Shown here: piece by piece, positions 52,700 to 62,740 of the stretch | Numbering within the stretch: the stretch's first letter is position 1 | Layout: each line of letters begins with the position of its first letter | Source of the DNA: an uncultured Acidobacteriota bacterium | Lineage (GTDB): Bacteria; Acidobacteriota; Terriglobia; Terriglobales; Acidobacteriaceae | Length of the DNA: 64,000 nt | Assembly (NCBI GenBank): GCA_903851035.1 | Contig: CAINND010000118.1 | Span: forward strand, 28,880-92,879 | Direction: 5' to 3' | The notes under the pieces: model-generated | Seen by the model: only the letters and a program-made list of their open reading frames with translations | Database searches by the model: none | What the model was told of the DNA's origin: nothing | Translations under genes and position numbers: made by a program

Positions 52700-52735
52700 T
52701 CGTGGAATCCAGTCCTGTGACTCAAGATAACCTGC

Positions 52736-53950
52736 CTAATAGCGCTCGGCCATGAACTCCGTAATGCGCTCGTAGGCTTCGCCAAGCACGTCTTCCGGCG
52801 GCAGGTAAACGATGCGCATATGCCGCGTTCCGGGCTTTTCTCCAAAGCCGGAGCCATGCACGCACAGCACATGCTTCTGCTGCACCAGTTCTGTGACGAA
52901 CTGCTTGTCCTCTTCCGGAATATCCAGCTTCGGGAAGGCGTAAAACGCCCCATGCGGAGCCGTCAGCGTGACGCGCGGCGTGCGTGCGGCCCACTCGACG
53001 GTCAGGTCGCGGCGGCGGCGCAGCTTGTCGCGCACTTCAATCAGGTGCTCCTGCGATCCATCCAACGCCGGGGCAATGGCGTACATGAACGGGTGCGGAG
53101 CGCTCAAACGCGCGCGCAGCAGTTTGTACACCGCCTCCAGATATTCGTGCAGCGACTCTGCCGGTCCGGTGGCCACGGCCCAGCCAATGCGCCAGCCCGG
53201 CACCAGGTAGGCCTTGCTCAAGCCGTTAAAGGTGATGACCGGCACGTCCGGCGCCAGCGTCGCAATGGAGATGTGCTGCTGCTCTTCGTCCAGAATCAGC
53301 GAGTCGTAAATCTCGTCGGCCAGGATCAGCAGGTTGTGCTGCCGCGCCAGTTCGGCAATGCCTTCCAGCGTTTTGCGGGAGTAGATTGCGCCCGTCGGGT
53401 TATTGGGGTTGATCAGCAGAATCGCCCGGGTGCGCGAATTGATGCGCGCGGCAATGTCGTCCAGATCCGGCTGCCAGCCGTTCTCCTCGTTCAACTGGTA
53501 GGAGTTCGGCTCGGCGCTCAACTTGCCCAGAACCGCGCCGTAGAGCGGGTAATCCGGGCACGGGGTCAGCACGTTGTCGCCGGGGTTGACCAGCGCGGTA
53601 AGGCAGTGGTCAATCACCTCGCCGGAGCCGAAGCCCACCATGATGCCCTGGATATTCTTAAAGCCGCGCTGCTCGGCCCTGCGCCGTATGGCCTCCACCG
53701 CAGAGTGTTCACCCAGGCTGTCGCCGTATCCGTTGTGGCCGTCGCGCATGGCCTTGATGGCCGCCTCGATCATGTGAGGAGGCGTGGGGAAGTCGTAGGT
53801 GCAGGGGTCGCCGATGTTGAGATACAGGATCTTGTGACCCTGGCGCGCAACCTGGTCGGCCACCACGGCAAGGTCGCGGATGGCGTAGCTGACATTGGCC
53901 ATGCGCGTGGCCGGGGCAATCTGTGTAACGAAACTCGCTGCGGTCGTCAT
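52736..53950 (-). CDS. Class I aminotransferase, AlaA-like
   Basis: This is a PLP-dependent aminotransferase of 404 residues. The PLP lysine is Lys246 (FNGLSKAYLVPGWRIGW), and the Asn-Pro-Asn-Asn-Pro-Thr-Gly loop is at 181-187. The Asp of LADEIYDSL (about 210-218) pairs with the PLP ring. The sequence is close to AlaA/AspC-type alanine/glutamate transaminases (LNIGDPCTYDFPTPPHM near the start). Biosynthesis of alanine or related amino acids is likely. It ends at a clear terminator. Confidence 0.88.
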   Translation of the reverse strand: MTTAASFVTQIAPATRMANVSYAIRDLAVVADQVARQGHKILYLNIGDPCTYDFPTPPHMIEAAIKAMRDGHNGYGDSLGEHSAVEAIRRRAEQRGFKNIQGIMVGFGSGEVIDHCLTALVNPGDNVLTPCPDYPLYGAVLGKLSAEPNSYQLNEENGWQPDLDDIAARINSRTRAILLINPNNPTGAIYSRKTLEGIAELARQHNLLILADEIYDSLILDEEQQHISIATLAPDVPVITFNGLSKAYLVPGWRIGWAVATGPAESLHEYLEAVYKLLRARLSAPHPFMYAIAPALDGSQEHLIEVRDKLRRRRDLTVEWAARTPRVTLTAPHGAFYAFPKLDIPEEDKQFVTELVQQKHVLCVHGSGFGEKPGTRHMRIVYLPPEDVLGEAYERITEFMAERY

Positions 53951-54059
53951 GATTCACCGGGATACTGAAGTCTTTCTATTGAAACCGATACGGCAGATGC
54001 ACGCAAGTTCAACGGTCACAGATACCCGGCCCATGCGCGATTTTTGCGGACAATAAGCA

Positions 54060-54084
54060 GGGCGCGGAATTGGCTTCCGCGCCC
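54060..54084 (-). terminator. Terminator hairpin after the aldehyde dehydrogenase
   Basis: A perfect ten-base-pair stem (GGGCGCGGAA / TTCCGCGCCC) with loop TTGGC lies 22 bases after the stop; only a modest T-content follows on the minus strand. Confidence 0.6.
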
Positions 54085-54106
54085 GTTGAGATTGCTCGAA
54101 AAGCTT

Positions 54107-55615
54107 TTACTCGCGGTTGTCGATCTGCGCGCGCTGCAGGTGGTCGCTGTAATCCACGTACACGGCTTTCCATTCGGTGTAAAAGTCCAGCGAACCAATG
54201 CCGCCCTCGCGGTGTCCGTTGCCCGTCTGCTTGACGCCGCCGAAGGGCAAGTGCACCTCGGCGCCAATGGTGGGCGCGTTGATGTAAGTGATGCCGGCGT
54301 CGAGGTCGCGAATGGCGGCGAAGGCGCGATTCACATCCTTTGTGTACAGCGACGAGCTGAGTCCGTACTTCACGTCGTTGGCAATGGCGATGCCATCCTC
54401 CAGCGACGCGCACTCGATGCAGCTCACCACGGGGCCAAAGATTTCCTCCTGCGCAATGCGCATCTTCGGCGTCACCTCGGCAAACACCGTGGGCTCGATG
54501 AAGTAGCCATGCTTGCAGTCGCCAGCTTCATGGCGATGGCCACCCGCGGCCAAACGCGCGCCGTCCTTCTTGCCCACTTCGATGTAGCTCAGCACGGTTT
54601 CCAACTGCGCCTGGCTGACGACCGGGCCGACGTCCACCTTCTCGTCCAGCCCGTTGCCCAGCTTCAGCAGTTTGCTACGGCGCACCAGTTCATCCACAAA
54701 TTTTTTGTAAATGCCCTTTTGCAGAATGATGCGGCTGGTGGCCGTGCAGCGCTGCCCGGCCGTGCCGAAGGCTCCCCACAACGCGCCATCGAGCGCCAGC
54801 TCCAGGTTGGCGTCGTCCAGCACGATCATCGGATTTTTGCCGCCCAGCTCTAGCGAGCAGCGTTTAAAGCTGCGCGCGCAGCTTTCGCCAATGATGCGTC
54901 CCACATCGGTTGAGCCGGTAAAGCTGATGGCCCGCACCAGCGGATGCTCCATCAGCGGTCCACCCACTTCGCCGCCGTGACCGGTGACGATGTTGATGAC
55001 GCCATTCGGAACGCCCGCCTCCACCAGCGCGCTGACGAAGTTGTACACCGATAGCGGCGTGTCTTCCGCCGGCTTGATGACGCAGGTGTTGCCCGCGACG
55101 AGTGCCGGGAAGAGCTTCCACGAAGGAATGGCCATGGGGAAGTTCCACGGGCAGATCATGCCCACCACGCCCAGCGGCTGGCGCGTGGCCATGGCGAACT
55201 TGTTGGGCAGCTCGCTCGGCGTGGTGAGGCCGTACATGCGGCGCCCCTCGCCGGCGAAGAAGTGGCCACAGTCTATGGCCTCTTGCGTGTCTCCGCGTGT
55301 CTCCTTCAGCACCTTGCCCATCTCGCGAGTCATGTCGCGGGCAAAGCCTTCCTTCTTCTGCTCCAGGATGCTGGCGGCTTTCAGCAGGATTTCGGCGCGG
55401 CGCGGCGCGGGCGTCAGGCTCCAACTGCGGAATGCACGGTGCGCGGCCTCCACGGCCCGGTTGACCTCGTGGGCTCCAGAGCGCTGGAAGATGCCCACCA
55501 CATCGCGGGTATCGGCCGGATTGCGGTTTTCGCAGGTCTTGCCGCTGGTGGCCGGAATCCACTGGCCGTCGATAAAGTTCAGATAGGTTTTGATCTCAGA
55601 AGTTGTACCGGACAT
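54107..55615 (-). CDS. Aldehyde dehydrogenase family protein
   Basis: I start at the ATG at 55615 ([19 protein letters not shown]...), since the frame above it (to 55765) is unlike the family. The 502-residue enzyme has the catalytic Cys290 ([14 protein letters not shown]), general base Glu256 (LELGGKNP) and Asn158 (CPWNFP). It oxidises an aldehyde to an acid with NAD(P). The Gly-rich FTGSTDVGR motif (about 232-240) binds the cofactor. Substrate type is open (semialdehyde dehydrogenase-like). No neighbouring pathway genes help. Confidence 0.9.
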   Translation of the reverse strand: MSGTTSEIKTYLNFIDGQWIPATSGKTCENRNPADTRDVVGIFQRSGAHEVNRAVEAAHRAFRSWSLTPAPRRAEILLKAASILEQKKEGFARDMTREMGKVLKETRGDTQEAIDCGHFFAGEGRRMYGLTTPSELPNKFAMATRQPLGVVGMICPWNFPMAIPSWKLFPALVAGNTCVIKPAEDTPLSVYNFVSALVEAGVPNGVINIVTGHGGEVGGPLMEHPLVRAISFTGSTDVGRIIGESCARSFKRCSLELGGKNPMIVLDDANLELALDGALWGAFGTAGQRCTATSRIILQKGIYKKFVDELVRRSKLLKLGNGLDEKVDVGPVVSQAQLETVLSYIEVGKKDGARLAAGGHRHEAGDCKHGYFIEPTVFAEVTPKMRIAQEEIFGPVVSCIECASLEDGIAIANDVKYGLSSSLYTKDVNRAFAAIRDLDAGITYINAPTIGAEVHLPFGGVKQTGNGHREGGIGSLDFYTEWKAVYVDYSDHLQRAQIDNRE

Positions 55616-55789
55616 AAAGGAAGCCTTTCCCAGGGAGACGGTTTTGTGGCCCGCGCACCCTCCCGGCAAAGCCGGAAGCGTTAGCGCGGCGCGTATTGCA
55701 GGCGACCGCATATCGTAGTCGGCGCGGGCGGGGGCTGGCAAGGAGGCAGAGGGTGAACAAGTCAAACTTGGTGGAATGAGAGACGGGGA

Positions 55790-56497
55790 TTAGTTAATTA
55801 GATCGTAGTCCACGGTAATTTTTATATTGAAGGATATGGGCATGCCGTGTAACAGCAAAGGCTCATATTGCCACTGCTTCACGGCATCAACTGCGGACGG
55901 AACCAAGAGTGGGTTACCTGACAAGGGAGGCAGCATAGTTATGTGTCCGTCTGGGTTGATTGCCGCGGCCATAGCGACCGATCCCGTGACACGCGCGGTT
56001 ATTGCATTCGGAGGGTAGACGGGCTGAACCTTCTTGCGAAAGGGTAAAGTTCTGCTTATGTTCTCGCTTAGAACCAGGTGCGCCGGTGCCTCCGTATCTG
56101 TTTCCGGCACCTCATCCGCCACGGACTTAATCACAAACTGCAGGCTGTAATTGAGCTTGACAGGCCGCGCTAAGCCATCCACTACATAGGGAAAGATCTC
56201 CCATAGCTTCACAAAGCTGGCGGCATTTTTGGCCAGCAGAGGATCACCACCCAGCACATCCACCTTATCCACCCGGCCTTTTTCGTTGAACAGGATAGTT
56301 AAGTCAACGCGACCATGCAGTTGTTTCTTCTCCGCCTCGGTGTTGTAAACCACGGGAATCATGGTTTTGAAGGCAACCTTTGGCGTTGGGGCGGTGGCAT
56401 TTGGCGCTGTGGCGTGCGCGCTAGTGGCATTGGAGTCCTGTGCAAACAGGCTGACGGCGGCAAACAGCACCAGGGCGAGGCTGGCGTGGCGGCTCAT
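55790..56497 (-). CDS. TonB C-terminal-domain protein (two copies)
   Basis: The 235-residue protein starts with a signal peptide (about 1-20) and has two TonB_C-like segments: the first (about 45-115, GRVDLTILFNEKGRVDKVDVLGGDPLLAKNAASFVKLW) and the second at the C-terminus (about 155-232, VQPVYPPNAITARVTGSVAMAAAINPDGHITMLPPLSGNPLLVPSAVDAVKQWQYEP). It lacks the membrane anchor and Pro-rich spacer of true TonB. It may be a periplasmic relative. It is divergent from mreB. Confidence 0.72.
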   Translation of the reverse strand: MSRHASLALVLFAAVSLFAQDSNATSAHATAPNATAPTPKVAFKTMIPVVYNTEAEKKQLHGRVDLTILFNEKGRVDKVDVLGGDPLLAKNAASFVKLWEIFPYVVDGLARPVKLNYSLQFVIKSVADEVPETDTEAPAHLVLSENISRTLPFRKKVQPVYPPNAITARVTGSVAMAAAINPDGHITMLPPLSGNPLLVPSAVDAVKQWQYEPLLLHGMPISFNIKITVDYDLIN

Positions 56498-56788
56498 GGC
56501 AGCATTCTAGCGCACCCCCCCCCAGCCACGGGGATATGGGCTTTCTGGTGAATTTTTGCCCATTTTTCACCCACGGCCACCGGCGGTAGTAAGATAGTCT
56601 TTGAGTCCCGGCACGAGCTCCTAACGCATTGCATTGCAACAGTTCAGCCCGGTCTTCGGTGAGCGTCTTCCCCTGTGGCGCGCTCTTCCGCCGACCGCTG
56701 TGCAAACATCATGTTGACGCGCCGCGTGGGGCGGACGTGTACCGGACGGAATTGTTCATCCGATAAGAGAGAGACGGCACAAAAGAAG
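56498..56788. promoter_or_regulatory. Divergent region between the TonB_C gene and mreB
   Basis: These 291 bases hold the promoters of the mre operon and of the TonB_C-domain gene. A run of nine C occurs at 56515-56523. No sigma-54 or sigma-28 site was found. An upstream in-frame extension of mreB to 56675 looks unconserved. Confidence 0.45.
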
Positions 56789-57850
56789 ATGTCAAACCAC
56801 GGCTTCCATAAGGCTTCGCGCTTCGGCAACCTGCGCTCACTGTTCAGCATGTTTTCCAGCGATCTTGCCATTGACCTGGGCACGGCCAACACTCTGGTCT
56901 ACGCGCGCGGAAAAGGCATCGTCGTCAACGAGCCTTCCATCGTCGCCATCAACAAGAACACCGGAGAGGTAGAAGCCGTCGGCAAGGAGGCCAAGGAGAT
57001 GCTGGGCCGCACGCCGGGCTCCATCGTCGCCATCAAGCCGATGAAGGATGGCGTCATCGCCGACTTCAAGATCACCGAGAAGATGCTGAACTATTTCATT
57101 CAGCAGGCGCACAACCGCAAGATGCTGGTGCTGCCGCGCATCGTCATCGGCGTGCCCAGTGAAATCACGCAGGTGGAAAAGCGCGCCGTCATGGACTCCG
57201 CCTATCGCGCCAAAGCCAGTGAGGTGCATCTTGTGGAGCAGGCCATGGTGGCCGCCATCGGCGCGGGTCTGCCCATCACCGAGCCCTGCGGCAACATGGT
57301 GGTGGATATCGGCGGCGGCACCACGGACATCGCCGTCATCTCGCTGAGCGGCATCGTTTATTCGCGCTCGGTGCGCATGGCCGGCAACCAGATGGACGAG
57401 GCCGTTGCCAACTACCTGAAGCGCAAGTACAACCTGCTGATCGGCGAGCGCACGGCCGAGCAGATCAAGATCGAGATTGGCTCGGCGTATCCGCTGGAGA
57501 AGCCGCTCACCATGGAGATCAAGGGCCGCAACCTGATCGAGGGCGTGCCCAAGACCATCACCATCGACGACAGCGAGATTCGCGATTCGCTCAGCGAGTG
57601 CGTGGGCACCATCATGAACGCCATCCGCGTCGCCCTGGAGCGCACGCCCCCCGAGCTCTCCGCCGACATCAGCGACCGTGGCATCGTGCTCACTGGCGGC
57701 GGCGCGCTGCTTAAGAATCTGGACAAGCGCATTCGCGAGGAGACCGGTCTGCCTGTCTCCATTGCCGACGACCCATTGGCCAGCGTGGTGCTGGGCACGG
57801 GCAAAATGCTCGAGGACTTCAAGCTGCTGCGCAAGATCAGCGTGGAGTAA
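56789..57850 (+). CDS. mreB: MreB, rod-shape actin-like protein
   Basis: MreB organises side-wall synthesis. The ATG at 56789 (MSNHGFHKASRFGNLRSLFSMFSSDLAIDLGTANTLVYARGKGI...) gives 353 residues, about 10-20 more than usual at the N-terminus; the ATG at 56849 (MFSSDLAIDLGTANT) is an alternative. The actin-fold phosphate loops DLGTANT and VVDIGGGTTDIAVISL are present, along with GERTAEQIKIEIGSAYP and the C-terminal LTGGGALLKNLDKRI. It leads the operon mreB-mreC-mreD-mrdA-rodA. Confidence 0.95.
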   Translation: MSNHGFHKASRFGNLRSLFSMFSSDLAIDLGTANTLVYARGKGIVVNEPSIVAINKNTGEVEAVGKEAKEMLGRTPGSIVAIKPMKDGVIADFKITEKMLNYFIQQAHNRKMLVLPRIVIGVPSEITQVEKRAVMDSAYRAKASEVHLVEQAMVAAIGAGLPITEPCGNMVVDIGGGTTDIAVISLSGIVYSRSVRMAGNQMDEAVANYLKRKYNLLIGERTAEQIKIEIGSAYPLEKPLTMEIKGRNLIEGVPKTITIDDSEIRDSLSECVGTIMNAIRVALERTPPELSADISDRGIVLTGGGALLKNLDKRIREETGLPVSIADDPLASVVLGTGKMLEDFKLLRKISVE

Positions 57851-57889
57851 CCGTCTCAGCGGCGTTGCGGAGTCGAAGTTCCCCAAGCG

Positions 57890-58855
57890 ATGAATTTTTT
57901 CAAGCGGCATGAAAACGCGGTGGTGCTGGCAGTGGTGCTCCTGGCACAGTTGCTGGCGCTTGCCGTGCAGGTCAAACGGCAGACGCCGGCAGGACCGGTC
58001 ACGCTGCTGCGCCTGGTGGCCGTCAACACCCTGGCGCCCTTTGAACGCTCCGCCATCTACCTGGGCGGGGGCGCGCGCCACGTCTGGAATAACTACGTTG
58101 ATCTGCTCCATGTGCGCCAGGAAAACCTTCGTCTCAAGGCGGAGTTCGAGCAGGTGCGGCTGGCCCGCACTCGTGAACTGGAAGACGCCCGCCAGGCGCA
58201 TCGCCTGCAAGCCCTGCTCGGATTTAAGGAAAAATGGATTGACCAGACGGTGGCCGCGCAGGTGATTGGCACCAGTGGCACGGAGAGCTCGCGCCTGCTC
58301 TATCTCGACAAGGGCGGGCGCGACGGCATCCGGGTGGATCAGCCGGTCATCACGCCCGATGGCGTGGTGGGCAAGGTGCTGGCTGTCTTTGGCGATCACA
58401 TCTCGCAGGTGCTGCTCATCAGCGATGCCACCAGCGGCGTGGGCGCCACCCTGGTCAGCTCACGGCTGCAGGGCATCATCAAGGGCTCGCCCAACGGCGA
58501 ACTCACGCTCAACTACATCATGGGCGATGAGACCGTGCATCCCGGCGAAATCATCGTCACCAGCGGCGGAGATCGCATCTTTCCCAAGGGCCTGCCCCTG
58601 GGCACGGTCGCCAAGGTCGCCATGGGCCGCAATCTGTTTCTCGACGTTCGCGTTAAGCCGGCCGTGCCGTTGAATCGCCTTGAAGAGGTCCTCGTCATCA
58701 CATCGCAGGTCGCGCGAGAGCCGGAGGCCGCGGGACAGCCGCATGTGCGCGCCAGTGATGTTCTTTCGCAGCACTTGCCCGGCGTGCCGCAAGCGGCTGC
58801 GCCTTCTCCGTCCGGCGCAGCGCCCAACGCCAACCAGGGAGCGCAAAAGCCATGA
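57890..58855 (+). CDS. mreC: MreC, rod-shape scaffold
   Basis: The 321-residue bitopic membrane protein has a membrane helix at about 10-30 (AVVLAVVLLAQLLALAVQV), a coiled coil (about 70-105) and the two beta domains that bind PBP2 (VIGTSGTESSRLLYLDKGGRDGIRVDQPVITPDGVVGKVLAVFGDHISQVLLISD). The C-terminal ~50 residues are Pro/Ala-rich. It overlaps mreD by 4 bases. Confidence 0.93.
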   Translation: MNFFKRHENAVVLAVVLLAQLLALAVQVKRQTPAGPVTLLRLVAVNTLAPFERSAIYLGGGARHVWNNYVDLLHVRQENLRLKAEFEQVRLARTRELEDARQAHRLQALLGFKEKWIDQTVAAQVIGTSGTESSRLLYLDKGGRDGIRVDQPVITPDGVVGKVLAVFGDHISQVLLISDATSGVGATLVSSRLQGIIKGSPNGELTLNYIMGDETVHPGEIIVTSGGDRIFPKGLPLGTVAKVAMGRNLFLDVRVKPAVPLNRLEEVLVITSQVAREPEAAGQPHVRASDVLSQHLPGVPQAAAPSPSGAAPNANQGAQKP

Positions 58856-59379
58856 AGGGCATTCGCATCAGCTACACCTCGCGCGAGCAGGTTGAGGTCT
58901 ATCGTTTCAGTTGGCCGGTCTCCATCGGGCTGCCACTGGCGATGGTGGGGCTGCAGGCATTTGCCCCCGTGCGGCTGGCCTTTCTGCGCCCCTTTGATTT
59001 CGGCCTGCTGCTGACCATCTTCTTCGCCATCTCGCGCCGCAGCCCGGTCAGCGGACTGCTTACCGGCGCCTTCATTGGCCTGTTGCAGGATTGTTTGACC
59101 AGCACGCCGTTTGGCGTCTTCGGCATCGCAAAAACGCTTGTCGGCTACGGCGCCAGATCCATCGGCGTGGCCATCGACGTGGAAAATCCCAGCACCCGCT
59201 TCCTGATGACCTTTGTCTTTTATGTGTTGCATCTTGGAGTGGTGCTGGCCACCGAGCACTGGCTGGTCGGCCAGCAGATTCACTTCAACCTGGGGCATGA
59301 GACGGGCATGGCCGTGGTCAACGCGCTGATGGCCGTCTTCCTGTTCTCTCTGCTCAACCGCCTGAAGATTCGCGTATAG
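58852..59379 (+). CDS. mreD: MreD, rod-shape membrane protein
   Basis: The 175-residue protein has about five hydrophobic helices and the typical short loop LTGAFIGLLQDCLTSTPFGVFGIAKTLVGYGAR (about 69-101), which corresponds to the G-x-x-x-D-x-x-x-x-x-x-G-x-x motif of MreD. It lies between mreC and mrdA, and it completes MreBCD. Confidence 0.9.
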   Translation: MKGIRISYTSREQVEVYRFSWPVSIGLPLAMVGLQAFAPVRLAFLRPFDFGLLLTIFFAISRRSPVSGLLTGAFIGLLQDCLTSTPFGVFGIAKTLVGYGARSIGVAIDVENPSTRFLMTFVFYVLHLGVVLATEHWLVGQQIHFNLGHETGMAVVNALMAVFLFSLLNRLKIRV

Positions 59380-59426
59380 AAATTTCAGGCATAGAACTTC
59401 TGGCATAGCTCGACGCAGTTGGTGGC

Positions 59427-61652
59427 ATGTACGGTCGCGAAGAGAAGGTTCCCATACTTCGGTTGGCGGTGGCCCAGTATGTAATCCTGGCCATCTTCCT
59501 GCTGCTCGTTTATGGATTGTGGCGGCTGCAGGTGATGCAGAGCGAACGCTACACCAACATGGCCGAGCAGAATCGCATCAAGGAAGTCCCCATCCTGGCT
59601 CCGCGCGGACGCCTGCTCGACCGCGAAGGCCGTCCCATCGTGGACAACTACCCTTCGTTCTCCGCACTGCTGCTGCGCTCGCAGGGCAAAATCAGCGAAG
59701 CCAATCTCGACGCCATCGCCATCGGCCTGCATCTTGACGCCACTGAGTTGAAGAACCGCGTGCGCCGCTTGAGCTCCATGCCCGGTTACCAGCCCATCTT
59801 CCTTAAGTTCGACATCACGCCGGACGAGCTGGCCTTCATCGAATCGCATCGCAACGAGTATCCCGAGCTCGACACCATCACCGTGCATCGCCGCCTCTAT
59901 CCCAAGAACGGTTTCATGGCGCACCTGGTTGGCTATGTCGGCGAGGTCAGCGAGGAAATGCTGAACCAGCCGCGCTTCGAGCTCTACAACTCCGGCGACG
60001 TCGTCGGCCAAAGCGGCATAGAGGCCGAGTACAACGACACGCTGATGGGCAAGAACGGCTCCCGCCGCGTGATGGTGAACAGCAAGGGCAAGGAGGTGGG
60101 CGAACTCAGCGACACGCCGGCCGTGCCCGGCAAGGCCTTGCAGCTCACCATCGATCTCGATCTGCAGATCGCTGCCGAGGAGGCGCTTGGCGACCGTCCC
60201 GGAGCCATCGTCGCCATGGACCCGCGCAGCGGCGAGATACTGGCTATGGTCAGCCGACCCACTTTCGATCCCAATTCCTTTGCCGTGCACATCTCCAACA
60301 AGGAGTGGACGGCCCTGCTCAACGATCCCGGCAAGCCGCTGCTCAACAAGGCCATCCAGGCGCAGCTCGCGCCCGGCTCGGTCTTCAAGGTCATCATGAG
60401 CGTGGCCGGCTTGCAGGAGAAGGCCATCACTCCGGAGCAGAAGGTCGTCTGCAACGGCGGCGCGGATTTCTACGGCCACTTCTTCAAGTGCGACCGTCAT
60501 CACGGCCCGGTCAGCATGGCGCAGGCCATCAGCGTCAGTTGCGATACGTATTTCTATACGCTTGGTGCGCGCCTCGGCATCACACGCATTGCGCAGTGGG
60601 CCTCAGCCTTCGGCCTGGGACAAAAGTCCGGTATTGACCTGCCACAGGAGGCCAGCGGCGTAATGCCTAGCGAAAGCTGGAAGATCAAGACGCAGAAGCA
60701 GAAGTGGTACGCCGGTGAGACAATCTCGGTCAGCATAGGGCAGGGAGCCGTGGCCGTCACGCCCATCCAACTGGCTCGCGCTATCGGGGCCATCACCAGC
60801 GATGGCCAACTGCGCACGCCTCACCTGGTGCGGCCCGATTCCTTGCCCCCGCAGTACACCGCCGCGCAGCACTATAACGACGTCAAGACCGTGCCCATCG
60901 ATTCCGATGCCTGGACGCTGATTACCGATGCCATGGCCGATGTGACCACCACCGGCACGGCCAGCATGGCGCACCTGCCCGGCATCGACTTTGCCGGAAA
61001 GACCGGCACGGCGCAGACCATCTCGCTGGAGGCGCGCAAGCGCATGGGCACCTCGGCCGGCAAGGCCTTTGAGGACAACGCCTGGTTCGTCGGCGTCACG
61101 CCGCGCCGCAATCCGGAAATCGTCGTCGCCGTGCTCAGCCAGGGCGCGGGCTGGGGATGGCGAAGCGGCATCGTCGCCTCCAAGATCGTCAAGGTGTATG
61201 TGGATAAGAAGGCCGCGCACGACGCCGGCCGCCCCTACACCCTGCCCAAGATTGAGCCCGTCGCTCCCGGTGCCGACTCAGGCGAGGCGCCTTCATCGCA
61301 ACCCAGCACGCCCGCCGCTACGCCGCCTGCAGCCAATCCTCCTAAGACGGGCAACAATCAGGCCGCGCTCAGGATGGGCGGTGTGTGGAGCGATCCGACG
61401 GGGCATCTGCACTCGGGGAACTTCTCTCTGGACAACACCTCGGCGGCCAATCACGCAGCGCCATTTCATCGCGCCACGGCCGCGCCCGGCATGGAGGCCT
61501 TTGCCGACGCAGCGTCCAATATGCGGGCGACGAATGCGCCGACGCATAACAACGTGCCATCGGATAACAAGCTGCCGCGCTCCAGCCCACACTGGACTCC
61601 AACGCTGGCCACTTTGCCCGCCCCCGGCTGGCGCATGCGAGGCGAACAATGA
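59427..61652 (+). CDS. mrdA: MrdA/PBP2, elongasome transpeptidase with C-terminal extension
   Basis: Penicillin-binding protein 2 cross-links side-wall peptidoglycan. The 741-residue protein has an N-terminal membrane helix (about 12-32), a PBP dimer domain (about 55-230), and the transpeptidase motifs S318-V-F-K321, S371-C-D373 and K525-T-G527. The enzyme proper ends near 605; a ~135-residue Pro/Ala/Asn/His-rich low-complexity tail follows, which is unusual for PBP2. It starts 48 bases after mreD and overlaps rodA by 4 bases. Confidence 0.94.
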   Translation: MYGREEKVPILRLAVAQYVILAIFLLLVYGLWRLQVMQSERYTNMAEQNRIKEVPILAPRGRLLDREGRPIVDNYPSFSALLLRSQGKISEANLDAIAIGLHLDATELKNRVRRLSSMPGYQPIFLKFDITPDELAFIESHRNEYPELDTITVHRRLYPKNGFMAHLVGYVGEVSEEMLNQPRFELYNSGDVVGQSGIEAEYNDTLMGKNGSRRVMVNSKGKEVGELSDTPAVPGKALQLTIDLDLQIAAEEALGDRPGAIVAMDPRSGEILAMVSRPTFDPNSFAVHISNKEWTALLNDPGKPLLNKAIQAQLAPGSVFKVIMSVAGLQEKAITPEQKVVCNGGADFYGHFFKCDRHHGPVSMAQAISVSCDTYFYTLGARLGITRIAQWASAFGLGQKSGIDLPQEASGVMPSESWKIKTQKQKWYAGETISVSIGQGAVAVTPIQLARAIGAITSDGQLRTPHLVRPDSLPPQYTAAQHYNDVKTVPIDSDAWTLITDAMADVTTTGTASMAHLPGIDFAGKTGTAQTISLEARKRMGTSAGKAFEDNAWFVGVTPRRNPEIVVAVLSQGAGWGWRSGIVASKIVKVYVDKKAAHDAGRPYTLPKIEPVAPGADSGEAPSSQPSTPAATPPAANPPKTGNNQAALRMGGVWSDPTGHLHSGNFSLDNTSAANHAAPFHRATAAPGMEAFADAASNMRATNAPTHNNVPSDNKLPRSSPHWTPTLATLPAPGWRMRGEQ

Positions 61653-62740
61653 GCCGCTATATCCGCTTCCGCGACTTTGACTGGGTGCTGCTCGGCTTCG
61701 TCCTGCTCATCTGCGCCCTCGGCGTCAGTGAGATTTACTCCGCCACACTGCACACCAAGTTCGAGGGGATGTACCTGCGGCAGATCTACTGGATCATGGC
61801 CGGCGTCGTTCTCCTGTTCATCGTCAGCCTGATGAACTATCACTCGCTGCTGGAGGCCGTGCCCTGGATGTACGGCTTCAGCCTGCTCTCGCTCATTTCC
61901 GTGCTGGTTTTCGGTAAAAAATATCTCGGCGCGCGGCGCTGGATTGACTTCCGCGTCTTCCACTTCCAGCCCTCGGAGTGGGTCAAGCTCATCCTCATCC
62001 TGACCATGGCCAAGTACTTTGCCGATTACCGCGCCAACGAGCTGCCCTTCCGCGAGCTGGTCAAGGCCGGGCTGGTGGTTCTGTTCCCCATGCTGCTGGT
62101 GCTCAAGCAGCCGGATTTGGGCACGGCCCTGACCTATGTGCCGATTGCCATCATGGCCTTGTTTTTGGGCGGCATGAAGGCCCGCCACGGCATTGTGCTG
62201 CTGCTGGTGGCCGCCGTGCTGATGCCCGCCGTGTGGAAGTGGGGGCTCAAGCCCTATCAAAAGGAGCGCCTGATGACCTTCATCGCCCCGGAGGCCGATG
62301 CCCGTGGCGCCGGATACCAGGTCATCCAGTCGCAGGTGGCCGTTGGCGCCGGCGGCGTCTGGGGCAAGGGAATCGCCAAGGGAACCCAGACCCAGGGACA
62401 GTTCCTGCCCGTTCCCCACACCGATTTCATCTTTGCCGCCTGGAGCGAGGAGCATGGCTTTGTGGGCGCGCTTCTTGTTTTGCTGCTATACTTTGGAGTG
62501 TTGATGCGTCTGATACATGACGCTCAAACCGCGCCCGACCGCGCTGGTGTTTTCCTGATTATGGGAGTGGTTGCGGTGCTGGCGTTCCACGTCCTGGTGA
62601 ACGTGGGCATGGTAGTTGGATTTATGCCTGTCACGGGCATCCCGCTGCCAATGATGAGTTATGGTGGGTCCTCGATCCTGTTTACGTTCCTGGCCCTCGG
62701 CATTGTGATGAACGTCCGAATGCGCCGGTTCGTGAACTAG
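61649..62740 (+). CDS. rodA: RodA, SEDS peptidoglycan polymerase
   Basis: RodA polymerises glycan strands for PBP2. The 363-residue protein has ten membrane helices and the SEDS signatures KKYLGARRWIDF, HFQPSEWVKL (about 107-116), LLVLKQPDLGTALTYVPI (with the catalytic-type Asp in KQPDLGT) and VGFMPVTGIPLPMMSYGGSS near the C-terminus. It partners with the PBP2 encoded directly before it. Confidence 0.95.
   Translation: MSRYIRFRDFDWVLLGFVLLICALGVSEIYSATLHTKFEGMYLRQIYWIMAGVVLLFIVSLMNYHSLLEAVPWMYGFSLLSLISVLVFGKKYLGARRWIDFRVFHFQPSEWVKLILILTMAKYFADYRANELPFRELVKAGLVVLFPMLLVLKQPDLGTALTYVPIAIMALFLGGMKARHGIVLLLVAAVLMPAVWKWGLKPYQKERLMTFIAPEADARGAGYQVIQSQVAVGAGGVWGKGIAKGTQTQGQFLPVPHTDFIFAAWSEEHGFVGALLVLLLYFGVLMRLIHDAQTAPDRAGVFLIMGVVAVLAFHVLVNVGMVVGFMPVTGIPLPMMSYGGSSILFTFLALGIVMNVRMRRFVN

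Noticed and set aside
56837..58399. Long open frame (520 codons) on the strand opposite mreB and mreC
   Set aside because: It mirrors the strongly supported mreB/mreC sequence; long antisense frames are common in GC-rich codon usage, and its His/Asp/Gly-rich translation is typical of such shadows.
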